A stretch of 64,000 bases of DNA, taken from assembly GCF_030555055.1 (NCBI RefSeq), contig NZ_JAMOAO010000001.1, positions 4,402,001-4,466,000 of the forward strand, given 5' to 3'. The DNA is from Nocardiopsis sp. YSL2 (GTDB taxonomy: Bacteria; Actinomycetota; Actinomycetes; Streptosporangiales; Streptosporangiaceae). Below are positions 32,912 through 40,034 of the stretch, piece by piece. Position 1 is the first letter of the stretch. The number at the start of each line of letters is the position of its first letter. The notes beneath the pieces were generated by a model that was not told the origin of the DNA, made no database searches, and saw only the letters and a list, made by a program, of their open reading frames with translations. The position numbers and the translations under genes were made by a program.

Positions 32912-33291
32912 AACAGATTTCCTCGCGTTGGCCGATGGCTGTTCCGTCAGGTGACGGTATGGCGGCACCGCTGCCACGGGCATCTTCACGATTGCGGTTC
33001 GCCCCGGCGGCTCCGAGGGCGGCGGGGTTGTCCGTCGAGGCGGGCTGGTCCCGTGCCGGGATGTCCGCGGCCGGCGCTCAGAGTCTCCGGGGTCATTTCC
33101 GAAGTGAATTGAACGAGTGCGATCAGAACATGTCACCGCGCCCGTTCCGGTAGCGCCTCCTGGATTGCGGGTTGTGCGCCCCGTGCTCCGCAAGAATGGA
33201 TATGGATCCGGTACGGCGGCCTAGGTGAACCTGAAAAGCGTCCCGAACCCGACGGGTGGCGCGACCACCCGCCGCCTCCAAGGAGCCCTGA
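32912..33291. other. gene-free divergent control region
   Basis: 380 bases between the leftward methyltransferase unit and the rightward UnbV unit; it must carry both promoters. The part from 33,085 to 33,200 is lower in GC than its flanks. No convincing operator, promoter pair or small gene was found. Confidence 0.5.
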
Positions 33292-35193
33292 ATGCGGCAG
33301 ATGTACCGCGTGGCGACGATAGCGCTGGCCCTGGCGTTCATGGGCGCCCTCGGCGTCCTCACCGTCCGCCCCGCCGCCAGTCAACGGGAACAGGCCGAAG
33401 GGGCGGCGCCCTTCGACTTCGAGACACTCGCCCTCAACTCCGAGCCCGACGACGCCCGCTATGAGCGCGAGGTCGCACCCGCCCTCGACCACTTCCGCGG
33501 GTGGATCTCCTCGGTCGGGGCCGGCGGCGCCCTGGCCGACATGCGGGGGACCGGCAAGTCCGCGGACGCGTGCCTGGTCGACCCCCGCGACGACAGCGTC
33601 ACCCTGCGCAACGCGCCCGGCAGCGGTGAGGACGACTACCCGGTGGCCGAACTGCGGCCGGAGGGCCTTCCCTACGACCACACGATGGCCCCCATGGGCT
33701 GTGTCCCCGCCGACCTGGACGAGGACGGCGACCTCGACGTCCTCGTCTACTACTGGGGCCGCTCACCGGTCATCTTCCTCAACTCCGGCGAGCCGGGCGC
33801 GGCCCCGGCGGCCGAGGACTTCACCGCCCACGAGCTGGTCGAGCCGATGCAGGTCTGGAACACCACCGCGCTCAACGTCGCCGACATCGACGGCTCCGGC
33901 GGCCTGGACGTCCTCGTCGGCAACTACTTCCCCGACGGTGCCCGCGTCCTGGACCCCGAGGCCGACGACGAGACCCGTATGGAGATGCAGCAGAGCATGG
34001 GCCTGGCCACCAACGCCGGCCGCAACCGGATCCTGCTGACGGAGCCCACCGGAGAGGCCGACGCCCCGCCGCGGGTCACCGACGCGAGCAACGCGCTTCC
34101 CGAACGGGTCATGAACGCCTGGACCCTGGCGATCGGCTTCCAGGACCTGACGGGCAACGGCGTTCCCGACATCTACCTGGGCAACGACTTCGGCAACGAC
34201 AACCTCCTCGTGAACAGGTCCACGCCCGGCGAGGTCAGCCTGGAGCTCGTGGACGGGGAGCGGGACATGACCACGCCCAAGTCACAGGTCATGGGCAACG
34301 GCTCCTTCAAGGGGATGGGCGTCGCCTTCACCTACGTCGACGGCTCCGACCTGCCGACGATGGTGGTCAGCAACATCACCAGCCCCTACGCGCTGCACGA
34401 GAGCAACTTCGCCTTCGTGCCCGACGGCGAGGGCTCCGACCTCCTGGAGGGGCGCGTGCCCTTCGACGAGGACAGCGAGGGGCTGGGGCTGGCGCGCAGC
34501 GGATGGTCCTGGGACGTCAAGGCCGGCGACTTCGACAACGACGGCACCGAGGAGCTGTTCCAGGCGACGGGCTTCCTCAAGGGGGAGCACACGCGCTGGC
34601 CGGAGCTGCAGGAGATCGCCATGGGCAACGACCAGCTGCTCAAGTACCCGTGGGTGTGGCCCACCTTCGCCGCGGGCGACGACCTGTCCGGCCACGAGAC
34701 CAACCCGTTCTGGGTGCGGGGCGAGGACGGCCGCTACACCGACCTCGCCGAGGCGGTCGGCATCGCGGAGGAGGACGTCACACGGGCGTACTCCTTCGGT
34801 GACGTCAACGGCGACGCCCTCCTGGACGCGGTGGTCGCCAACCAGTGGGAGGACTCACGCCTGCTGCTGAACGCCGCCCCGGACGCCGCCCCCGGCGTCG
34901 TCCTGCGCCTGGTGCGCCCTGGCGCGGTCGGGGACGCCACCACGCCCGCCATCGGCGCCACCGCCGTGGTCGACGACCCGGCCCACCCCCCGCAGGTCCG
35001 CCAGCTCTTCCCGGCCAACGGCCACGTGGGCAGCTCGGACTCCATCGTCCACCTGGCGGCTCCCGAGGGAGACCTGCCCCTCACCTTCACCTGGAGGGAC
35101 GGCCGGGGCCGTCTCCACAGCGCGGACCTGGCGGTGGAGCCGGGGACCCACACGATCCTGCTCGACGACGACGGAACGGCGGTTGTCCGATGA
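33292..35193 (+). CDS. UnbV-type FG-GAP/ASPIC (CRTAC1-like) protein, enediyne E4-like
   Basis: A 633-residue protein with an N-terminal signal-like segment (basic residues, then a hydrophobic run to about residue 28, VRPAASQ) and a beta-propeller of FG-GAP repeats. Calcium-type loops are visible as DLDEDGDLDVL (near 141), DIDGSGGLDVL (near 198), NGVPDIYLGNDFG, DFDNDGTEELF (near 413) and DVNGDALLDAV (near 504). The last 100 residues fit the ASPIC/UnbV domain. UnbV proteins are companions of enediyne synthase genes, always beside UnbU; their action is not known to me. The signal predicts location outside the membrane. The stop overlaps the UnbU start (ATGA), and four genes here form one coupled operon. 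Confidence 0.87.
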   Translation: MRQMYRVATIALALAFMGALGVLTVRPAASQREQAEGAAPFDFETLALNSEPDDARYEREVAPALDHFRGWISSVGAGGALADMRGTGKSADACLVDPRDDSVTLRNAPGSGEDDYPVAELRPEGLPYDHTMAPMGCVPADLDEDGDLDVLVYYWGRSPVIFLNSGEPGAAPAAEDFTAHELVEPMQVWNTTALNVADIDGSGGLDVLVGNYFPDGARVLDPEADDETRMEMQQSMGLATNAGRNRILLTEPTGEADAPPRVTDASNALPERVMNAWTLAIGFQDLTGNGVPDIYLGNDFGNDNLLVNRSTPGEVSLELVDGERDMTTPKSQVMGNGSFKGMGVAFTYVDGSDLPTMVVSNITSPYALHESNFAFVPDGEGSDLLEGRVPFDEDSEGLGLARSGWSWDVKAGDFDNDGTEELFQATGFLKGEHTRWPELQEIAMGNDQLLKYPWVWPTFAAGDDLSGHETNPFWVRGEDGRYTDLAEAVGIAEEDVTRAYSFGDVNGDALLDAVVANQWEDSRLLLNAAPDAAPGVVLRLVRPGAVGDATTPAIGATAVVDDPAHPPQVRQLFPANGHVGSSDSIVHLAAPEGDLPLTFTWRDGRGRLHSADLAVEPGTHTILLDDDGTAVVR

Positions 35194-36191
35194 CTGTGAC
35201 CAGACCTGGCGGCGAGAGGACCGCCGACACCGGGGCGGGGGACCCGCAGGCGCCCGAGGCGCCCGCGACGGGCACCAAGCCCCCCGTGGACCGGCGCCTG
35301 AAGGCCCTGCGCATGTTCGCCACCTCCATCACCGTGTTCAACATCGTGGGGCACCTCCTCCTGGGCTTCGAGCAGTCGCCGATCACGCCCATCGTCGCGG
35401 TGCTGTTCGGCTACGCGCTGGACCTGGTCCTGGAGACCATGGACGCCCGCGCGCAGGGACGCAGGCCCGGGTACGCGGGCGGCCCCGGAGCCATGGTCGA
35501 CTACCTGCTGCCCACCCACATCGCGGGCCTGGCGTGCGCGATGCTGTTGTGGGGCAACACCTCGCTCTGGCCGTACCTGTTCGCCGTGTCCATCGCGGTG
35601 AGCAGCAAGTACCTGTTCCGTATCCCGGTCGCCGGCCGCAAGCGGCACTTCCTCAACCCGTCCAACCTCGGGATCGCGGTGACGCTGCTGCTGTTCCCGT
35701 GGGTAGGCATCGCCCCGCCCTACCACTTCACCAATGACGCCTTCGGCACCGTGGACTGGCTGATCCCGCTGGGGATCCTCATGGCCGGCACCATGCTCAA
35801 CGTCAACCTGACCCAGCGCTGGCCGCTGATCCTCGGGTGGGTCGGGGGATTCGTCCTGCAGGCCGTCCTGCGCTGGCTGCTGCTGGACCACATGCTCGTC
35901 GCCGCCCTGGCCCCGCTGACCGGTGTGGCCTTCATCCTCTTCACCAACTACATGATCACGGACCCGGGCACGACGCCCTCCCGGCGGCGCAACCAGGTGG
36001 TCTTCGGGCTCACCACCGCGCTGGTCTACGGGATCCTGGTGAGCCTGCACGTGGTGTTCGGGCTCTTCTTCGCCCTCGTCCTGACCTGCCTGCTGCGGGG
36101 AGCGCTCCTGGTGGCTTCGCCCTGGTTCGCGCGGTGGACCGCCACGACCGGCCCCGCCGCCCCCGCCGAGAAGACAGAGGTGGCCCCGTGA
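35190..36191 (+). CDS. UnbU-type RnfD/NqrB-like membrane protein, enediyne E5-like
   Basis: A 333-residue polytopic protein, about 8 to 10 membrane segments after a hydrophilic 40-residue start. The RnfD/NqrB likeness shows in the FLNPSNLGIAVTLLLFPW loop and in FTNYMITDPGTTPSRR. The usual RnfD flavinylation motif was not recognised, so covalent FMN is uncertain. UnbU is a regular partner of UnbV in enediyne clusters and is sometimes annotated as an electron-transport complex subunit D. The two overlap by four bases here, and a third membrane gene overlaps the end. Together they suggest a membrane redox or handling complex that spans from cytosol to outside. The function is inferred from fold only. 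Confidence 0.85.
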   Translation: MTVTRPGGERTADTGAGDPQAPEAPATGTKPPVDRRLKALRMFATSITVFNIVGHLLLGFEQSPITPIVAVLFGYALDLVLETMDARAQGRRPGYAGGPGAMVDYLLPTHIAGLACAMLLWGNTSLWPYLFAVSIAVSSKYLFRIPVAGRKRHFLNPSNLGIAVTLLLFPWVGIAPPYHFTNDAFGTVDWLIPLGILMAGTMLNVNLTQRWPLILGWVGGFVLQAVLRWLLLDHMLVAALAPLTGVAFILFTNYMITDPGTTPSRRRNQVVFGLTTALVYGILVSLHVVFGLFFALVLTCLLRGALLVASPWFARWTATTGPAAPAEKTEVAP

Positions 36192-36760
36192 CCTCCACCG
36201 CACAGCCGCGCCCCGACGGCCGCTACCGGCGGACGATGGAGGCGCTGAACACCGGTCGGCACCGACTGTGCCTGCGCCTGTTCCTGGTGATCGTCCTGGC
36301 CCACTGGGCCGAGCACATCGTGCAGGCCGTCCAGATCTACGTAATGGACTGGCCGGTGCCCGAGGCGCGCGGCCTCCTCGGCATGCCCTTCCCCTGGCTC
36401 GTCACCTCCGAATGGCTGCACTACGGCTACGCCTTCGTCATGCTGGTCGGCCTGCTCCTGCTGCTGCCGGGCTTCACCGGCCGGTCGAAGGCCTGGTGGA
36501 TCACGGCGCTGCTCGTCCAGGTCTGGCACCACTTCGAGCACCTGCTGCTGCTCACCCAGGCGATCAGCGGGGTCAACATCGCCGGCATGGACGCTCCCAC
36601 GAGCCTGATCCAGCTGCTGATCCCCCGGGTGGAACTGCACCTGCTCTACAACTCGGTCGTGTTCGTGCCGATGGTCGTGGCCATGTACCTGCACGCGCGC
36701 CCGAACGAGCGGGAACGGGAGGCGATGCGGTGCGACTGCGCGCAGGAGGCCCGCCCGTGA
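36188..36760 (+). CDS. histidine-rich membrane protein coupled to UnbU
   Basis: A 190-residue protein with four predicted membrane segments and a GTG start overlapping the UnbU stop. Histidines recur in or near the membrane: LAHWAEHIVQ, LHYGYAF, VWHHFEHLLLL and ELHLLYNS. Such spacing (HxxEH, HHxxEH) could bind heme or a metal centre, but no known family comes to mind and I make no firm claim. The C-terminus is short, charged and contains CDCAQ. Its place between UnbU and another small membrane protein suggests it is a further subunit of the UnbV/UnbU assembly. Confidence 0.6.
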   Translation: MTSTAQPRPDGRYRRTMEALNTGRHRLCLRLFLVIVLAHWAEHIVQAVQIYVMDWPVPEARGLLGMPFPWLVTSEWLHYGYAFVMLVGLLLLLPGFTGRSKAWWITALLVQVWHHFEHLLLLTQAISGVNIAGMDAPTSLIQLLIPRVELHLLYNSVVFVPMVVAMYLHARPNEREREAMRCDCAQEARP

Positions 36761-37197
36761 CCGCTCCGGCCCGTCGGCGGGGCTCGGCGTTCACGGTGGT
36801 GCTGCTGCTCATCGCCGCGCTCGTGGTCTACGCGGGGGCCTCCAACGTGGACCGGAGCCTGCGGGCCGCCCGCGCCGAGGGGGCTCCGGGTGTGTTCAGC
36901 GGTTCGCACGTGGAGTGCGTCCAGCACCCGGGGCACGAGTCGTGCACGTGCTACGGCTCCTACGTCCCGGACTCCGGGGGGCCCGAGCGCGCGGACGTCT
37001 ACCTGTACGGGCGTGACAGGGAGACCTGCCCGGTGGACGGCTCGACCGCGGCCATCGACGTGGGCGCCGACCATCGCGTGTACGGGCCGGAGGGGTCCAA
37101 CGAGTGGATCATGACGGCGGGCGTGATCGCCGCCGGGCTGGCGATGGCCGCCTGGGCGGCCCGCCCGTGGTGGAAGCGCGGCGTCGCGACCCGCTGA
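36757..37197 (+). CDS. small two-segment membrane protein, last gene of the UnbV operon
   Basis: A 146-residue protein starting at GTG and overlapping the previous stop. One membrane segment is at residues about 11-29 and another at about 118-137. The loop of about 85 residues between them has five cysteines, in VECVQ, SCTCYG and ETCPVDG positions plus neighbours, and would face the outside if the N-terminus is in. Disulfides or metal binding are therefore possible. No family recognised. The tight coupling with UnbV, UnbU and the His-rich protein suggests it belongs to the same complex. It is the right-hand end of the biosynthetic cluster, since dapF follows. Confidence 0.6.
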   Translation: MTAPARRRGSAFTVVLLLIAALVVYAGASNVDRSLRAARAEGAPGVFSGSHVECVQHPGHESCTCYGSYVPDSGGPERADVYLYGRDRETCPVDGSTAAIDVGADHRVYGPEGSNEWIMTAGVIAAGLAMAAWAARPWWKRGVATR

Positions 37198-37230
37198 CGG
37201 TCCGACCCGCTGACCCGCTGGTGTGCGCCG

Positions 37231-37261
37231 TGGACTCCGTCCGCGGCGCACACCCTAGGAT
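37231..37261 (+). promoter_or_regulatory. candidate leaderless promoter of dapF
   Basis: TGGACT at 37231-37236 and TAGGAT at 37256-37261 are 19 bases apart. The -10 box ends seven bases before the dapF ATG at 37,269, the spacing of leaderless actinobacterial transcripts, and no ribosome site precedes that ATG. An ATG at 37,260 overlaps the -10 box and is therefore less likely. Confidence 0.5.
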
Positions 37262-37268
37262 GGTCGGC

Positions 37269-38084
37269 ATGCGATTCGCCAAGGGCCACGGAACAGAGAA
37301 CGACTTCGTGATCCTCCCCGACCCCGACGGGGAGACCGACCTCACGGAGGAGACGGTCCGCCTGCTGTGCGACCGCCGGGCGGGTATCGGCGGCGACGGC
37401 ATCCTGCGAGTCGTGCGCACGCGGGCCCTGGGCGAGGCCCTGGCCCCGGCGGCGCGCACCGCCGAGCGGACCGAGTGGTTCATGGACTACCGCAACGCCG
37501 ACGGCTCGGTCGCCGAGATGTGCGGCAACGGGGTGCGGGTCTTCGCCCGCTACCTGCTCCACGCGGGTCTGGTCGCCGGCGACCGGTTCGAGGTCGGCAC
37601 CCGCGACGGCGCCAAGGGGGTGTCGGTGGAGGCCGACGGGAACATCACCATCGACATGGGCCGGGTGGAGATGCAGGGCACCTCCTCGGCCAAGCTCGCC
37701 CGCCAGGTCGTCCACGGCGCGCAGATCTCCGTCGGCAACCCGCACCTGGCCTGCGAGGTCGAGGGCCCGGTCGCCGGCGTGGACCTGTCCCAGCCTCCGG
37801 AGCTGGACACCGACGCCTTTCCCGAGGGCGCCAACGTCGAGGTCTACGCCCAGGTGGCGCCGGGTGTGCTGGAGATGCGCGTCTACGAGCGCGGCTCGGG
37901 GGAGACCCGCTCGTGCGGTACGGGCATCGTCGCCGCGGCGTCCGCCGCGACCCCCGAGGGCGAGGGCGCCACGTGGCGCGTGCGCGTGCTCGGGGGGGAG
38001 TGCACGGTCTACCTGGACGCCGACGGAGCCCGCCTGAGCGGTCCGGCCGTCATCGTCGCCGAGGGTGAGACGGGCCTGGTGTAG
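37269..38084 (+). CDS. dapF: diaminopimelate epimerase
   Basis: A 271-residue enzyme that converts LL- to meso-diaminopimelate for lysine and peptidoglycan synthesis. The two catalytic cysteines are in MCGNGVRVFARYLL and SCGTGIVAAAS, and the substrate loops GTENDFVIL and NADGS are present. Length is normal. It usually stands between miaA and hflX in actinobacteria; here a natural-product cluster is on its left and 11 kb of other genes separate it from hflX. Its 3' end overlaps the end of the opposing DUF1772 gene by 35 bases. Confidence 0.95.
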   Translation: MRFAKGHGTENDFVILPDPDGETDLTEETVRLLCDRRAGIGGDGILRVVRTRALGEALAPAARTAERTEWFMDYRNADGSVAEMCGNGVRVFARYLLHAGLVAGDRFEVGTRDGAKGVSVEADGNITIDMGRVEMQGTSSAKLARQVVHGAQISVGNPHLACEVEGPVAGVDLSQPPELDTDAFPEGANVEVYAQVAPGVLEMRVYERGSGETRSCGTGIVAAASAATPEGEGATWRVRVLGGECTVYLDADGARLSGPAVIVAEGETGLV

Positions 38085-38646
38085 CCGCGGTTTTCGGCCG
38101 GGACGCCCCGCCGTGCAGGACCAGGGCCCGGAGCAGGCAGCCGAGCGCCGCGGCGGAGGCGAGCGCGCGGGCGGTGTTCCACGCCACCCAGCGGTCCTCG
38201 AAGGCCGCGCGGACCGAGGCGGGGTCGTCGATCAGCGCGGGGTCCCCGGCCGCCGCCAGCTGCTCGTTGAGCGGCACGTTGACCCCCATGGTGACGCCGA
38301 ACGCCGCGGCGTACAGCGCGAGGGCCCCGACGGTCCACACCAGCGTCCGCCGACCGTCGCGCGGCAGGTGCAGCAGGACGGCGAGGGCGGTCAGACCGAG
38401 CGCGCCGAAGAAGCCGGGAGCGAACCACCGGTTCCGCACCGTGGCGTTGATCCACTGCATGGTGTCGATGAACGTGTGGTCGTCCACGCGGGCGAGCCCG
38501 ATCATGACCGAGCAGGCGTACGCGTAGAAGAAGCCCGCGATGAGACCCATGGCCAGTGCGGCCGACCCCAGCGCCCACCCCCGGGCGTGCTGGAGGGCCG
38601 CGGACGACGGGTTCGCGGGGGTCCGGGGGGAGGGGAGTGCTGCCAT
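38050..38646 (-). CDS. DUF1772 (anthrone-oxygenase-like) membrane protein
   Basis: A 198-residue protein with four membrane segments. The features are GLIAGFFYAYACSVMIGL in the first segment, the MQWINATVRNRWF loop, and GVNVPLNEQLAAAGDP, typical of DUF1772. Some members of this family are called anthrone oxygenase-like, but most have no proven function. It is divergent from a TetR gene with a shared palindromic region, so it is probably the target of that regulator. The 3' end runs 35 bases into dapF on the other strand. Confidence 0.78.
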   Translation of the reverse strand: MAALPSPRTPANPSSAALQHARGWALGSAALAMGLIAGFFYAYACSVMIGLARVDDHTFIDTMQWINATVRNRWFAPGFFGALGLTALAVLLHLPRDGRRTLVWTVGALALYAAAFGVTMGVNVPLNEQLAAAGDPALIDDPASVRAAFEDRWVAWNTARALASAAALGCLLRALVLHGGASRPKTAATPGPSHPRRR

Positions 38647-38681
38647 GGTGGCCTCCGAAGCCGAGTATCAATGGAACGCGC

Positions 38682-38704
38682 GGGTTCGATTTTTAATCGT
38701 ACCC
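38682..38704. promoter_or_regulatory. inverted repeat, candidate TetR operator
   Basis: GGGTTCGAT at 38682-38690 and ATCGTACCC at 38696-38704 are complementary at 8 of 9 positions around TTTTA. The perfect palindrome ACCCATGGGT follows at 38701-38710. The site lies midway between the divergent DUF1772 and TetR genes, 36 bases from each start, where a TetR dimer would be expected. Confidence 0.6.
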
Positions 38705-38739
38705 ATGGGTTCGGATTTCTGGAAGGCCTGGAGGTGCCC

Positions 38740-39363
38740 ATGGCAGTAGGAGGACCGTCGCGCCGGGGTCGGCCCCGCTCGGGAGAGCAGGCGCGACGGC
38801 GTCGGGCCGCGTTGGACGCCGCGCTCGCCGAACTCCTCGAACGCGGCGTCTCGGGCATCACCATGCAGGCTGTGGCGAGACGCGCCGGTTCGTCCAAGGA
38901 GAGCCTGTACGCCTGGTTCGGGAACCGCCAGGGGCTCCTGGCCGCACTCATCGAGTGGCAGGCCGAGCAGGTGAACGCGGCCGTCGCGACGGCGCTCGAC
39001 CGGTCGGCCGACCCGCGCGCCACGCTCACCGCCGTCGCTCGGAACCTGCTGACCCTGTTGGTCGGCGACGTCTCGGTGGCGCTCAACCGAGCGGCCATGA
39101 CCTCACCCGAACTGGCCGGCCTCCTGCTGCGGCACGGTCGGCACACCACCGGCCCCCTGGTCGCGGAGTTCCTTGGCCACCTGGCCGGGGCGGGGGTGCT
39201 GCGCCTCGACGATCCGGAGGAGGCGTTCCAGCTCTTCTACGGCCTGGTGGTCCGCGACCTGCAGATCCGGGTGCTCCTGGGCGAGCCCGCGCCCGTCGAG
39301 GGGGACGTGCGCGCTCAGGCGCGGGTCGCCGTGGACCGTTTCCTGGCCCTCACCGGAGCCTGA
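38740..39363 (+). CDS. TetR-family transcriptional regulator
   Basis: A 207-residue regulator. The N-terminal helix-turn-helix covers residues about 20-65 with LAELLERGVSGITMQAVARRAGSSKESLYAWFGNRQGLL (shown as separate pieces: GVSGITMQAVARRAG and KESLYAWFGNRQGL), the clearest TetR signature. The C-terminal ligand domain is helical with no recognisable specificity. The ATG is behind GGAGG. Divergence from the DUF1772 gene and the operator-like repeat between them imply that it represses that gene and itself. Confidence 0.88.
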   Translation: MAVGGPSRRGRPRSGEQARRRRAALDAALAELLERGVSGITMQAVARRAGSSKESLYAWFGNRQGLLAALIEWQAEQVNAAVATALDRSADPRATLTAVARNLLTLLVGDVSVALNRAAMTSPELAGLLLRHGRHTTGPLVAEFLGHLAGAGVLRLDDPEEAFQLFYGLVVRDLQIRVLLGEPAPVEGDVRAQARVAVDRFLALTGA

Positions 39364-39381
39364 TCCGCGCTGCCCCCGGGG

Positions 39382-40017
39382 TCAGGACGGTTCCAGCGCC
39401 TTCCGGGCGCCGACGTCGAACACGGAGTCGCAGGCGTCGCGCACGCGCGCGTTGTGGGTCGCGATGACCACCGCGCGGCCCTGACGGCTCAACTCCCGCA
39501 GCACGTCGACCACCATCGCGCCGTTGTCCGCGTCCAGCGCTCCGGTCGGCTCGTCGGCCAGCACCAGGGACGGCTGCTTGACCAGGAGCCGTGCCAGGGC
39601 CACGCGCTGCCGCTCTCCGCCCGACAGCCGGTGCACCTTCTCCTGCGCCCGGTCGGCGAGCCCCACCCGCTCCAGGGCCGCCGCGTCGTCGGGTGAGCCC
39701 TGCCGGCGGGCCACACCGAGGTTGGCCCGGACGGTGGCGTTCTCGATCAGCGCGTAGTCCTGGAACAGGTAGCCCAGCCTGTCCCGGCGGAACCTGCGGC
39801 GGCGGCCCGGGCCCAGGCGGGTGACGTCGGTGCCCTCGAACAGGATCCGCCCGCCGCCGGGCCGCTCCAGCAGCCCCAGACAGTTGAGCAGCGTCGTCTT
39901 GCCCGAACCGCTGGGCCCCACCAGCGCGAGCGTGCGGCCCGCCTCGACGGTCAGACCGAGTCCCTCCCACAGGGTGCGCGGTCCGAAGGACTTGGACAGG
40001 TTCTCCACGGTGATCAT
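39382..40017 (-). CDS. ABC transporter ATPase, bacteriocin (lactococcin 972) export type
   Basis: A 211-residue ATPase. Walker A GPSGSGKT is at residues 34-41, the signature LSGGERQRVALA near 135, Walker B LVLADEP near 157, and the switch histidine in IATHNAR. It belongs to the MacB/LolD-like group of small ATPases that pair with large permeases. It follows the permease gene by 17 bases, and the bacteriocin gene lies upstream, which makes the common three-gene lactococcin 972 cassette (precursor, permease, ATPase). It serves export of, or immunity to, the bacteriocin. Confidence 0.9.
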   Translation of the reverse strand: MITVENLSKSFGPRTLWEGLGLTVEAGRTLALVGPSGSGKTTLLNCLGLLERPGGGRILFEGTDVTRLGPGRRRRFRRDRLGYLFQDYALIENATVRANLGVARRQGSPDDAAALERVGLADRAQEKVHRLSGGERQRVALARLLVKQPSLVLADEPTGALDADNGAMVVDVLRELSRQGRAVVIATHNARVRDACDSVFDVGARKALEPS

Positions 40018-40034
40018 CGTGTTCCTCGGATCTG

